Positions 25,501-40,500 of a DNA stretch of 64,000 bases are shown one piece after another (position 1 is the first letter of the stretch; the number at the start of each line of letters is the position of its first letter). Source of the DNA: Cardiocondyla obscurior (lineage: Eukaryota > Arthropoda > Insecta > Hymenoptera > Formicidae); NCBI RefSeq assembly GCF_019399895.1, contig NC_091864.1:13494001-13558000 (forward strand), in the 5' to 3' direction. Under the pieces are notes generated by a model. It was not told the origin of the DNA. It made no database searches and saw only the letters and a program-made list of their open reading frames with translations. Position numbers and translations under genes: made by a program.

Positions 25501-28500
25501 ATGACAAATACACACTGTAACAGTATCACAGAGCGTCCGCAGAAAAAAAAAAAAAAAGTAATTAAACACACGCGGCCAAATTTCTACACATCGGCAACAT
25601 TAAAAAAGAAAGTCGAAAAAAATACCTACAATTTACATATGCCTATCTTTAAATATCTAATATTATTTACATGTGTCGGGAATCGCGCATCGCCTTCGTC
25701 GATTTTTACAAATAACCATTCAAAGCGGTAATAAAAAATAGGGTCAAGTAACATTGTGACATTTCATTGAAGGAGAAACTGAGAAAGAGAAAGAAAGTAG
25801 AAAGAGAGAAAGAGAGAGAAAGAGAGGGGGGTAAGGGGAGCGAGAGAGAAAGAGAAACAGAGAAAAAGAGAGAAGCATGATAAAGAAAAGCACAGGCATT
25901 TTTACATATACATATATATACATACATATATATAGTGTATATACATTTATATACATTTATATACATGTATATACATTTATATATTGTATATGAATAATAA
26001 ACGAATGGAAGAGAGCAAACTCTTGACGAGTATCGCAAAAAACACATAATATATGTGAAGTATATGGGCATACATATACATGTGTTCATGCTCCGATTTT
26101 CTGTTTATCATGAATTCCACAGGAGAGTATGACGAAAGTAAAACAGAGAACAGAGGAGAGTAGGAAGGGAAAAGAACGGAAAGCAAAGAAACAAGAAGAT
26201 TGTAGAAAAGAACGTGTGCGTGTCTGAAGACTGATGAGATATTATGCACCCTCAAGCATATTTCGAGATCCACCATTTTTGTCAACGAACCAATCAAAAA
26301 AAGTATTCTACGATTACTTGAGTATATACTTATACTTTACGACAATTTACTTCAATCTTGCGAATGCATTAAAACAAAAAAACGAATAATGAAAATATCA
26401 TGATATATAAGCCAAGCTGATGGCATTTAAGTATATATGTATATATATATATTTAATACATACATACATATATGTATATACATGGCATACATGTGTGCGC
26501 ACTTAGATCATATCCATGTGCACATATGTATGCAGGCTGTCGCGAAATGAGACAATCGTTAAAGCAGAGCTTTATTTCTTTTTCGAGCAAATGCATGCGG
26601 ATTCTTAGTCAGTAGACTTTCCGCTTTCATTATCCGATCTAGTATCAATCGCACCATCGTCCATTTCGCAACATCCTGTATATATGATTAGATACAGTAG
26701 AACCTTTGATTATACGAATGCTATTTGATAGAATATCCAACCATTCAAATGGCACAGAAGAATGCGACTGGCTTGGACAATCGTTTAACGTTTCTCACGC
26801 CGTTTGAATAGTCGGATATTCAATTAAATAAAATTCGAACAATCGAGCCTCTGCCGTATTACGTCTTAATTGTACTTTCGTATTCCGATAGGACAGTTCA
26901 CAGATTCGTCGAAAATACGACCTATGCTATCGGGAACTTTTCTATAAGATTCAACAGCTTGATTTATCATTGACATTTTCTCTCGAGCAGTTCTGTCCGT
27001 TTTTTCATCTAATTTTAATTATTTCTTTTATTCCGTATTTATGGCTCTTTGAATTCCTCTGTAATAAACATTATTTTATGATTACATTTGTAACAAATTT
27101 AACGAGTAACATTCATTTATAAGATTAATATGAAATATTCAATTTAATTTCTTTTTTTGTTTTTTGTGTAATACAAGTAATGTTTAGTTACCAAACGTGA
27201 AGTCCCGTACTGTCTGAATCTTACGACGGGCTCCCGAATGCACTTCTCAACCTGTAGGTGTGTCGTGATTATAAGTCTCATTATACATTCGCATATATAT
27301 GTAAGACAAGTGTACGTGTGAATTTAAACCACCCAACACCCTTCCTCCGAAGAAAGACAACGCCTATATCTGGATATAACCGCGTAACCCTATGGGTACA
27401 AGATTAATCGAGAATATAGCACTGTATCGCTTTTAGTTATATCATATATCACATGCGATGGACATCATTATCATTATCATTGTCACACAGCTGCTGGCCA
27501 TCACACCCCGTGCTTTTTACCATGGTCAGCTTAGAGGAACTGATCCATTGGAGTTAGTCGTATGAGGACAAATGGTACAAACAGGCGGGAGGCCAATACT
27601 TTCTCGTTCGGCAGTGTGCTTTTTCTTTACTTAAAGTTATATCGAGCAGGTACGCGATTTGACAGTGCAAGAGAACGTGAGATTGAAGCGACTGTCGCAG
27701 AGCAGGGTCAGGCGAAATGCAATCGAGTCTTCGATCAGCCAATGAAATGAAATTAACATGATTGCCGAACGACAGATAGTCGCGCATTTTAATCAAATTA
27801 TAAAATACCAGCATCAATATGCAAAGCGTCATATTGATTCGGTGAAGAAATAAACGATCACACCGCCGAACACTGCTATCGAGTCGACATTGATAAATTC
27901 AATTTAATATTATAGTCTGAGGTAACAATCTTTCTTTTAGACTGCTAACATTACACGAAAAACATAATGAATATATTGCACAATATATCGATGTACTATG
28001 CTAGAGCTACTACTGATACGTCGTTTATGCTGCCATACTTCAATGCAATATCTTTTTTTTTTCTTTTTTTTTTTGTTAAAATATTTACTAGATTGGCGAG
28101 CAACTTTTTTAAATTAAACCCTATGAGCAGTATTCATAGATAAAAATAATTAAAAAATATTTTTCTCTCTAATAATAAACGTATGTCACAATTAAATACA
28201 GATTTGAACTTATAAACCATTATTATAAACTTATATAAATTTTTTTTTAAGTTTTAAATTAACAAAATTTAAATTGATATCATACTATATGTGAAAACTA
28301 AATGTAAGAATAAAAAAATTAACGATAGAGAACTTGTAAAGAAATTCTGTGTAAAAAAAGATCTATGAATACAACCCTAATTTTATAAAATGTTGACGGG
28401 TTATAAAATTGTCATAAAAAGATTTGAAATAAATGCTGAAATTCGCAGAATGCAATTGTCATGACATGACGTAGACATAATGTCGACATAGCATAGTATA

Positions 28501-31500
28501 GTATCGGCAGTATTTGTGGCCGAGGTATAGCAGCAAGCACCGATAGAGGTTTGGTAGGTAAGGTATGTAAGATGGAATGAGAGACAAAGTATCAGAGAAA
28601 ATTTCTAAGATAAAAAAAATTAAGAAAAACGAAGACAGGCTCTCGATAAAAAAAAAAAAAAACAATCCCCGAAATATTCGCAGAAAGATATTACACAATT
28701 TAATTGGAAATGTAATATACGTGAAACATAGAATTTTTTCCGACTAGGTCAACGTTTGCAACAGTTAAATTTTATTTAAAATTAATGAAAATGTAAACTT
28801 GTCCAACAAAAAAAAAAAAACCAAAAGAAGAAAATTACATCGCAACTAAATTAACATTTGCATAGTAGAAAACATTTATAATAAATTTTTCTGCAAAATA
28901 AGAACTAAGTAAAATTAATCGAAGATACTTTTTCTAACTTTAAAAGCTCAACTTTTATCATTATTAATTCATAAAATTAATTTATTAAGAATAATATAAA
29001 AGAAATAAAAAATTTAAACAATAATGTATGATACGATTGATCGAAACACACTCTAGAACACTTGTTTCGAATGCCAATGGAAGAGAAATCGATGTCGAAA
29101 AGGCGTCGTATTTCGCATCCGGAAACAACGTGAGATCTATCTTGATCGGCTCTTCGACGAAACGGCTTCGCGAATAAAACGGGGGCGACAAGAAGGGAAA
29201 ATGAAGAAACAGATGGAGAATATAACAGAACGACAGAACGGGATAAAAAAAAATGATACAGACAACGGAAAGAGAAAGAGAAAAGAGAAGAGTGAAAGAG
29301 AGGTTTACTGTTACTTTGGTATTACTCTGTACTTGCATGCACAACCACGTACACTGTCCAGTCTACGGAGCAACCAGATACCCACTTTCGCCATCTGCGC
29401 TTGGATGCCCTTGGCGACCAGTGCTTTCACAGCACCCTCTGCCGCCATCGGTGACTCGAAGTCTACAAATCCGTAACCTGCAAAATCATTACAACGTAAA
29501 ACTTAATAATTTTAACATGTAAAATAAAAAACAACTATTTCATAATAGCGTTATAAAAATTCAAATAATGCCAATTAAGTCGCAAGATAAGAGTATTAAA
29601 ACAATTAATTATGTTCAAAAAAGTATAAGAAAGTATTGAGAAGTGAAAGCATAATTACCTTTACATTTGTTTGTATTTTTGTCTAAAATTGCCTTCGTGG
29701 AAGTTATAGTTCCGTACCTACAAAAATATAGTCTTTTGGTCTGACATATTTGCATTATTAATACAATTATAAACTATATTTATTACAGCGTTTATATGTG
29801 ATATTTCTACAATTTAAATTTTTATCTATAATTAAATACATTATAATAAATAATATCAATTTGGTACGCAAAAGAGCAGTGTCAGGGTGATTTGATCGAC
29901 AGCCAAGAGATTTAGATTTAACTTCTGGAGAATTACCATGCTTCATATATATGACAATAATAATTTCAAAGAGGAGGTTTGTTTCAAAGCTTTGTGTAAG
30001 CGCGAAGAATACTTTATTTGTATTATTCACGACAGAGACCTGTGAATCACGCGTACAACGTTACTTACTGAGAACACATGTTAACGAGGTCTTTGTCAGT
30101 CGTATTCTGGTTCAGGCCACGGATGTACAGATTCGTTTTGGACAGCTGGTCCGCTTGTTGACCCTGCATAGCGTTGCTGCTGAGATTCGTGCTCATCGTC
30201 CCGCTTTGACTGCCGGTGGCACTACTGGAGCTGCTATTAGTATTCGCTGGAGAAGATGCTGTAGGCACCCGTTGTCCACCGTACTGCAAGCACCATTAAT
30301 ACTGTGCGATAACTGAAGATGTTCGACAAGAGCCAAGGACAATTGATTTTACAAAGAACGCGCTACTTTTATCGAACTGCCTATCGATCGACGCAAAACG
30401 CCATTATCTTTAATTTCTATTTAAACAAATTAATTATATGTATATTTCTACGTGAAGTTAGTTGTCATATTTTAATTATTATTATATGACCGATAATTAC
30501 TTATAATCCGAATGTAAAGTTGGAATATAGTTTTATTGTTATCTATACAGTTTTATTGTTAGAGTTATTACTTTTGCTTAAACTCACTTGAAATGTAATG
30601 GAAACTTTTAATAATTTTCTTCAACTTTATTACTCGCGTAGGATGTAAGCTACACCCCCCCTTACTAAGTAGCTATTAAATTTACAGAGTCAAAGTTTTT
30701 ATCGATCGAATGCCAAGCACAATATTTCACGATTAAAGAACTTTTACACTTATTTTTATTTAGAATAATTAAATTACATATTAAAACTTCAGATACTAAT
30801 TTTTCGACATCAAAGTAAATCATCGAAAGCGTTATATATTTGCTAATCACTTAAATTTCTTTTCCCAGATTCATCATTTATAGTGGTTTGTAATTATCAC
30901 ATCCTGAGCGCCATTAAATGCTTATCGAAGTGACCTATCTACTGCCAGCTCTCCCGCGTGACGGTTTTGTGTTTACCGTCACGCGGGACAAGGCTCGGTG
31001 ACGCTCTACAGTGGACAGAAAATCAGAATATACGGCTGGCGAACTCACCGTCGCGTGTTGCGCGTACGTGGCGGTGACGAAGGGATTCGCGGATGCCGGT
31101 AACTGCTGAGGACCGCCTCCTACCGCGGCGGCCGCCGCTGCGGCTGCCGCCGCGCTTGGATAACGCGTGTACGGCGGATACGCAGCAGCCGCTGCCGCCG
31201 CTGCGGCCGCGGCAGCGTGAGACGGTGCCGTGCTCCAGGCAGCCGCACCGCCTCCACCTCCGCCGCCGCCGCCGCTGCTCGCACGGTACTGCACCGGATT
31301 ACCGCCTCGTGGTCCGCCACCCGTGTTGCCCTTTAATCCGTGGCCGCCACCGCCGCCACCGCTACCTCCGCCGGCCGCGGGTCCCACGACGCTGCCCGCG
31401 TTAGCGGCTCCGCCGCCACTGCTACCGCCGCCGGTTCCGCCGCCGCCGCCACCTCCTCCGCCACCACCGCCGGCGCCGCCGGCGTTACCATTGTTGGCAC

Positions 31501-34500
31501 CCACGTACGTCGGCCTCGGTCCATTCGTGTTCTGAAAATCGGAAGGTCTTGGTTAACAGTCTTTTCTTTCCTTGCGTTCTTGGTAAGTACATGGGGCGGC
31601 TTTCTTTGTGACGACAACACGATAAAATGTGTGCTCGTAGATTGTATATACAAAATATAATTGAGTATTTTTTTTTTAGATATGCCAGAAAAAAAAAGAA
31701 AAAAGAAAAATGAAGAGTGAACCGTTTGGCTACTTTAGGTTCGTTAACAATAGTTGTTAATTGAAGAAAGAAAGAATAAGTATAACGTATGCTATCAGTG
31801 TAATACCACCGTTCGAAATAACTTGTTGAAAACGTCAAGTGCGCTTATCAGTCAATTCTCTTGTTTGAGGTTCAATAGTTGGACGATGATGAAGTCTTAT
31901 CGTATAATAAGTTGATTGGTCAACGTTACCACGTTAATTTAACTTTCAGAAATACAGTCGTTCCTCAGTTTACATTCCTAAAATAATTACCGCTGCTTTT
32001 GTGACTAATTACCGAATGACAATAATTTCACAGGTAAATATGTCATAGTATTCTTTTTTTTTTTTTAGTTGATAAACAAAAAATAATTTATGTAAAAATA
32101 AAAAGAAAGATAAACTGTTGGAAAAGTAGTATTTTAACGAGTTTAAAACTTTTCTTTCGTTTAGAATCGAGTGCTCGAACAAAACTGTTCTTCAACAGAT
32201 TAAATGCAAATCAGATTTAAGACAGTGTTAAGAACAACAAGATTGATTATCGCAGGCACGAGAAATAATAAGAAAACGACATATCGCCCTGGATTTTTTC
32301 GCTTCTGACGTCACAGTCCCGTTGCAGCTGCAGTAACCGAACCTTTTAATATCGATGCAACCATTGCGTCAGTCTCTATCGATTTTCTCCAGCGAAATGG
32401 CGTACTATTTTAGAAAGCGATCGCGTTTTGCTGGCCCCCGCATTTCCCGCACGTCGGCCGTGTACGTCGATAAGAGAAAGAAAAAGAGAGAGAAAGAGAG
32501 AGACCCCACCCGTTATCGTTTATCAGTGACCTCGTACGGTCACGCCTCCCGATAACAAGGAAGAACGGCCGTTCGGTCTCCACCTCGCCAGCCTCTTCGT
32601 CTTCGAGCATTCTCGCGACGGTACATTGGGATGCACCTTTCCGACTAACATTGAGGAGCGTCCCATATCGATCGCGTTATCTATTGACCATCCTGCCTTT
32701 TACGTCGGTCGTCACTTGTCGCGCAAACCTTTCCAATCTCACAACCCTGCTGATGGGGAGAAAAAGAAATTTTACATCCCGGCGAGAATTTTAGCGAGGC
32801 CAATTCACGTACAATTTAATTAAAGACGATTCTATCTCTTCACTTATGTTTCCAAGAAGCTAGTCTCCAAGCAGTTTTACGTCATCCTGCTTGCAAAGGA
32901 GTCGGCGGCTGGTCGACTTGGCGACCTGCGGAAGGTCCTGCGGTTCAAAGTACGTTCGGCGAGGGATAGTATATGCAGCTAGATACGACACGTCGTGACG
33001 CATCGACAGCGCGATATCAATCCTGACTTCGACACGATGACTCGGCCGTGGCAAGACCGCCTGCGGTCGCACGCCGTAAAGCGGCCCTCGACAAAACGCA
33101 TCGTGATCCGGCCGGAGATGGAGCGACCGATTGATCGGCTAACCCGACCGGATGCCGCTTCCTGCTCGCTCGATCCCGTCCCGTGCGTCGTTGTATTGCG
33201 AATTTTCGTCTCTTTTTTTTTTTTTTTGGTCCCTTTTCCGGGTCCGCGAATTTCGTTACATTTCGCGACGCTGCGTCAACACGTCCGGGCGTTCGGAAGC
33301 GAGAAGTCGCGCGAGGGATTCCTTTTTCCGCGTGCTATCGAGATAAATCAGTTGTATCTTCGACGTAACGTACGCTTCGTGAGTCGTGTATGTCGTAAAT
33401 TCAGGTCGCCTTTGCTGACCTTGCTCCCCCTTATCGCTCCGGTCGTAGTTGACCAGATTCGAGGTACGCCGGGACGCCTCGGATAAGAAACCGGCAATCT
33501 TATTCCATAACTTTTAACGATAAGCGTCGTTATCGTAGCATCGTCGGTGTAACGCGCGATAAAAAGAGACAGATAAAGCAGCGTGACGATAACGCCGTCG
33601 TCAAGTTACAGTACGAGCCTACGGGGATTCCTGCCTCTAGGCGACGTGTAGTTTCCATTTTAATATATCGTTCTGTACCGGCAAGACGCGAGAATACTTT
33701 TATCATATCGGCCGTGCTTTATCGTGGCGCGGCCGCTAATTGGACGCGCTCCGCGAGCGTGTATCTCGCGCTTTCTTCTAAGGATGTCGAGAGAGGAATC
33801 GGATCCGGGATGTGCGCCACATATCAGAGAAATATACGTATGCGCGATCTCTCGTCTACTCTCGGTGTCATGCTCTATTAGCAGGCGGACACGCGCCCGT
33901 GATAGCCCGGAATGTGCGCGCCGAACCTTTTCGGTTTCCTTTTACTGTTACTTTAGAGAAATTCCCGCAAGGTCCCCGCCGGGAATTTCACTGAGAACGG
34001 AATTGGCCTCGTCGCGAATTCAACAGGCTCGCGAAAGAAATTTGTGTACGATTAAATTCGAATTTTTATTTTTATAATTATATACGTGTCTCATAAGTGA
34101 TGATCTCCAACTTTTATTTTCCAGGCTTTTTTCTCGAATTTCAATTAGAAAAAAATTAAAAAAAAAATATTAAAAAAAAAATTAACACCGCGGGTTTCGG
34201 CGATTTTTTAAACTTCTCGTGACTGAGTATCACTATTGTTATTGATAATTCCCAGGCAGTGCTTGGAAACATTTTAGATAATATTGTACGATGAAAAGAT
34301 TGCTCTCACATGTGGCGTGAGAGGTACTCGGACACCCGGTGTGTCATGTGGCTGCGCTTATTCTTCCAAGGTGAAGGAACGGTATGCGGTGGCATGGGCG
34401 CACTTGTGAGTGCATACGACGCGAGAGCTCGTAGAAACCAGCGAATGCACCACCCGACGGTGCGTTTTTCCAAAAAAGTACCTCTTTCCGGAACAAACAA

Positions 34501-37500
34501 AGATAGAAAAATAAGGAGAGCGCGAAAGGTGATCTCGCCCGAAACGTCTGATCGATTCCGCGCGGCGGATTCTCCACTTTGGTCCTGAGCAAGAGACTCG
34601 AAGCGAAATTCAAATCGCGCGGAGCTGCAAAATCGCAGAAAATAAAATCGACCTGATACGCAATGTCAACATTTGTCACGTTTGATAAGAAGACAAAGTG
34701 GGCCGCGTCTCGCGCGTGCAGGCACTCTCGGCAAATGGCTGTAATTCACCGACGTTTACACACGTCCGTCCTCGAAGACGGCGGCGGTTCGTAATCGAGC
34801 CGGGCAAGAGTCCTCTCGCTGGTGCATCCGTCGCTGAAGAACGGCGGGAAGGAAAGCTACGCACGTAATGCACGTTGCCCGCGTTTCCCGAACGTCACGT
34901 ATCTTCTACGTGAGCGGTAGCGTGAATGCGCGCGCGGCTGCTGCATCGGGTCGTAAAACGTGCCCGAGAGATGCAACTTTGGCGATCGATCGATCGATGG
35001 GCGGTACTGACGATAATTAATCCCTACGATTCTTAAAACGACGATTTTATTAATTTTTTTTTTCTAAGAAACAAAGCAGCAAAACTGACGGCGGCATTAA
35101 TCAACAAGCACGTAATAAATTGTCATTAGTAAGTATCTGTAATATTTTCAACCAATTTCTAATTAATAAAAATGAAGAAGACTTTTAGAAGTCTTTGCTT
35201 CAGCGGAGGATAATGATTTTCCGCGTATTCGTTGTTTTCCCGAACGCAAAATGTTCCACGGAATGATAGAAAATTAATCATTTACTGTAATCGGCTCTCA
35301 TAAATTAGTTTCGTTTATAAATTAATAAACATGCGCCTAGGCTTCCGTCAGCTTATCATTCGAAAAGGCGTTATCGCGCGAAAGAAGCTAAAAGGTCACG
35401 TGCGCTGCAGCAGCTTGTGCGAAATATTATAATCGTCGCGAGACTTTAATCTAAATTTTGCTTCGACATAAATTTTTTTTTTCTTTTAATTAACTCTCCA
35501 CGATTAGGGGTCGGCATGCACTGTCTGTTCAAGTCAGGTGTGCTTTCGTGAGAAATTAAAAAAAAAAAAAAAACCTGCAGTTTAAAACAAGAAAGTGAAA
35601 CAAAGAGGGTCGTGACCGGCTGACTGCCCGAATGTCTCGGATTATACACTTTATCTGAGTTTAGGCTGACGGTGGATATTATTAGACGGCGTCGCACGCT
35701 TCCGTCTCCTTATAGCGCGCAAGGAACAATGTTGGCCGAAGATATATGGGTAATGAAACGGTGGAATACGCCGGGGGCTCTCGTCGATTTTGCATGCCGG
35801 CCAAAACCGTAGGTAATTACGAGTCGGATTTCAGTGATATATCGGAGACCAAGACACCGCTTCGAGCTCAATTCCGAGAGACTTTTGATCTTGTGAATCT
35901 TCACGGAGGGCTCGGAAGACTCTTCGAGACTTCTCTTTGACAAAATATTCACGACATGTGCACTCGGGACGAATCGGCATCTTGTGCAAGTGCGTGAACG
36001 ACGTTACAATTATAAATCGAACCCTATACAGTCGATCTTTATACAAGCAGTTTGGAGTTTGTAAATATGGTCAGCGGCCCCGTTGTATTAATTTTTTACA
36101 ATAACATCATTGCTATGTATTTCGTTATTATTAATCATGCAATTTATTACTTTACGTGTGATGCTAAGCTACTACTTCACTGTTCTAATAACGGGGTAAC
36201 TAAATCTCAAAGCAGAAAAAAGCCCAAAAGTGAAAATAATATTTAATTGTTTAACCGATTCACATAGATTTATTCCATCTCGTTAAACAAGTTTCTATTA
36301 AAAATATGTTCATTATTAAAGAAAATATTATTTTGTCAGTTAAAAAATATTTTTGCAAAAATTGACTTCTTGTTAGCAGTGGAAATTAACAAACGACATT
36401 GTAAAGACAAAGTTTTTTTTTATGTCATAAAGCTATATAAATGAAATGCAATGAAACAACATGCGTTAGATATTATCAATTGTAATGAAACAATTTGTCT
36501 AATCGTAACATTTTAACACAGAATGATTTACCGACATAAATATACATGTAAATAATACCGACACAAAATCTCACAATCGAAAACTAGATTGTTTCACATT
36601 GTTACACCTTGCGCGAATTAGCATGTCGCGACTCCTAGAATTTATTAGCTCATACAAGTTAATTTTATTAGTACAACGTGACGAGCACGATAACTCAATT
36701 AATACGTCGCGAATATATTTAAATTTTATAAATATACACTTTATATTCAAATAAAACGGCAATATAAAGAGATTTTCAATTCACAAAAATGTTCTTTACC
36801 GTAATTTATTTTATCTTTTTTTTAATATAACTCTATTATTATGGATAGATATTTCGTTCTAATCTTTTACTCTCTCAGACTATAGAAATTCTGTTTTTTG
36901 TCGATAATGAATCATGCAGATACGAGCGCTATGAATCACACCATTGTGAGTCAAATTCTCAAAGCAAGTGTGTTTCTATATAGCATCCCTATTTAAAAAG
37001 GAGATGTAGAGGTTTCATTGTTCCCAATTGTTGCCGCTTTTCCGCGATGTCGATTGGATCTCTCGTTTGGTTCACTTTATGCTGCGAGAGTAACCTAAAT
37101 CTAATATAAGCACTTGAACGCCGGCGAATAAACGCGTGAATTACGACGTCACGGTAATACTTAATTTGTTAAAAAAAAAAAAAAAAAAAAAATTATTATA
37201 TGCTAAAGACTACGATATCTCTTGCTACGTTTTACGATAGCTTAGAAACAACATTGTTCCCTAGCATAGACCTCTAGCTTACACAATTAATATCAATCGG
37301 CAGGAAAGAAGGATATTTCTACATGATCAAATGGAATTCTATTGTTCCTTTTATGACGGGCAAGTCTCACCCTACGCAGCGCGATAAAAAGCGCTATTTC
37401 TTGTGCTTAGATGATGTAACGGAGGTGCACGTCGTGTAGACGATAGACCTTGACTACGTGTATCTAGGCCAGAGGCCCCTCTCTCTTTAACCTCAGACCT

Positions 37501-40500
37501 AGATCGTCTCGCCTCGAGCACAACTGCAGAAAACCGAGGAGAGAAATTCCTTATCTAGCCGGGATGCAGCGCGAGAATTTTCCCAATTTTCGTAAAAAAA
37601 AAAAAACCCACAGAATAATAAATTCCGAGTGTTTTTCCACAAAAAAAAAAAAATGAATCATAAAACGATGAGCGATAACAAAAGGGTAATCTTTTTCGTT
37701 AAACCAAGGAATTTTTTTTTCGCGTTTTTTTTATTTTTTGAACCGTTCAAGAGCGAGTAAAAGAAGTTTTTTTTTTCCTCCCTAAATGTCAACGATTTTT
37801 AACCGGAATATTGGTTAGGTTTTTCTTCACGTTGGGAAGACTATGGATAGATGGACGGACGAACAGGCGGCCTTGACACCGGCGACCGGCGTCGTCATCG
37901 GGTACCGTTGTGCACCGCGTGCCGCCGGCCGGTAAACTTCGTGAATGGCGGCCGCAGAGGATGTGAAACGAGGCGTCGAGCCCATCCAAGTATGCAGGTG
38001 GAAACGATAAAGTTGCTCACGTTCATTCGCGTGGACTTCATTGCGCTGCGACCAAGAGATGCCCGTACTACTTTCAGCATATTGCAGAAAGCGGTATAAA
38101 AAAAAAAAAAAAAAAGAAGAAGGGAGGAATCAATACCCGCGATAAAACGAATTATCGTAAAACATTGGAGGAGTATTGCTTCGCGGAAAAGGGTTTTTTA
38201 TGTCCGGAATTTTTTATGTCCGCGCATTTCCTTTAAGTTTATGACGATGCATTTCTTCTGCGTAACTTAATTTAACGTTTTCTCGGAAAAAAAAATTACT
38301 CGTGGGGTTTACGTAATCGGTTAATGCAATTTTTCAGGCTTTGAAAATGACTTTTTTTTCGAAAAAGATAAAAAAAAAAAAATCTTATTTCTTCACAAAA
38401 GACCTTCCCTTTTGTTCATCGTGACTTCCGTCGCACCGATTGCGTAATTATGCATAAACACCCGTTTCCCTGAGGATTCCGTCACGTGAGCGATTTGCAA
38501 AATCGACAGATCCGAGTGCGAAACCGGAAGTCCTTTCTGGAAGCTCAGGAAAGTCGGGCCGGAAATACCTCGCGAATAGACGTTGTCGACGAGATAATAT
38601 TGCCCGTGACGCGGAAAAGGACGGCAAGCAGTCACAGGGGGTTGCGTCACTGCGGCGACGGGGGTGTGACAGGGTGGAGAATAGGCGCAGCAAGGATGAT
38701 ATCGATTATCCACGGCCGCCGACGCGATGCCGAAAGGACGAGGCCCGCCTCCACCGGAAATCCCTCTTCGGTCTCGTTAATCTCGTTTTCGCACGCCTTC
38801 CGGTCTCGAAATAATCTCCAGACAGCCAAACGCGATGGGGTGCGGAATAGAAGCAGGAGGGTGGGGTAATAATGACACTAATGCGGTCATCCCGCGGCGC
38901 CGACAGGATTTTCCTTTCCGAGAGCACGACTCCCTCGGAAAATACGTATTAAAAACCTGCCCCTCTTCCCTCCCACTCCACCCGCTCTCTCCACCCGAGC
39001 TTTCACTCGCTAGCTATTTATTATTCTCATAATACTTGTATTAAATACCGTATACTTTTTAAACGCCCGTGCCAATACTTGCCTGAACCAAGCCACTTTT
39101 ACTTATTAATCACAATCAGTTCAGCCTATTATTTGTAATTAAACGGTATCGAACTAACCGCAAATAAATTGGGAATTCTCTGCCGCTTACTTCCTCGGTC
39201 CACGTTATTTTTTGAATTTAAAGAAATCAGAACTAATAATTTAATTCCGCCGACCGTATGTGCGGTGAACTGAGTTCGAAAAGGAAAACGGATAGGCTTA
39301 GATATTAAAGTCACGACACTCGATAACTAGAGTACGGCTTCGGTTTTGTTCCCGCTCTAGTGGCCACGGCAAAAACTTTGGTGCGCCGCAAAAAAAAAGA
39401 AAAAAAAAACGAGGAGAAAAAGAAAAGTTTTGCGGTGCACGTCGAGTCGTTCACTCGGTGCAATGACTAGAATGCATCGTGGCTGTCAACAACTCGAGCA
39501 CCCGATCGGTTTTGAAGTCTGCTCGGTCGCCTACCGCCTTGCCTTCTGATCGTTAAGAAAGTAAATCGCCCGACGTTAATTATCAGGAGGAATGTAAAAA
39601 TAGTATAAAACATATAACAAGTGCAGATATCGGAAGATTATTAAATATTCCACATTGAAAGTGCAGCAATGTTAAAATATTGAATATCAATAAAGCTCTC
39701 GCGATGAAGATAACGCGGACAGCCCGCGTCAAATTTTCTCCTTCCTTTCAGGAACTTCATCGGAAGTCGATAAATTCTTGATAAATGTTTCGCGTAAAAT
39801 ATTCGACGTCCGGTTGCTTTCCAACAAAAGACGAAGAAAACTCCGGAATAAGTTAAATCTCGATAGAATTATTTTGTAAAAAAAAAAAAAAATTCTTATC
39901 ACCCAGAGGACTTCTATAGCGAGAGAGAATTCTGCGATACGCTCGGGAGATATAAGATTTTCCTTCCGAGGATTTCGTTCAATCCAGGAAAAAGTAATAT
40001 TAATTCCAACGTAAACCTCTTTGTTCACGTTTCACGTGCAAAACAGAAATATTATTTCAAGAAATGCATTTTATATAAAATTAATTTCACGGTAAAACAA
40101 ATAAAAGAATAAAAAAATAATAAATAAATATCCTTCAACGAATTTGAATGTGAATTTAAAATTTACGCGTGTAACGCAGAAATAATCGATGCCACTCGGT
40201 CTCAATTATATTATTTTAGATTACGAGACGCAATAGCGTTGTAACGTGATGAACGCGTTAACGATTGAACGGCGCATCGACCTGTCGTTCGGTCCGAGGA
40301 ATCGCTTCTTGAGAATCTTGATTAAATATTTGACGAGCAAAGTTTAAAGTACGAAAAGATGGCTACCATCTTTCCAACTATCCCCGTCGGTTTCATCGCT
40401 CGTCGCGATTATGCAACCGGACAAAAAAAAATCAATGAAGCAAAGTGCGGATTAATCATGCCGAACGTATTCGTATGCGCGCATTTAACGGCGACGAAAA

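Larger units (their letters stand above)
23969..29352. other. shep intron between RRM1 and RRM2 exons
   Basis: About 5.4 kb without a supportable coding exon on either strand. It contains a purine-rich tract (25765-25880), a TATATACAT-type minisatellite (25905-25990), and two MITE-like elements side by side (26531-26858). The remaining sequence is AT-rich with A and T runs at 25544-25557 and 28051-28075. Confidence 0.7.

Noticed and set aside
31230..31535. Proline-rich plus-strand frame (long PPPP runs)
   Set aside because: It is the exact antisense of the Gly/Ala-rich shep exon.
32995..33486. 163-codon plus-strand frame in the first shep intron
   Set aside because: Contains a homopolymeric Phe run from a T tract and no domain; no fitting splice sites.
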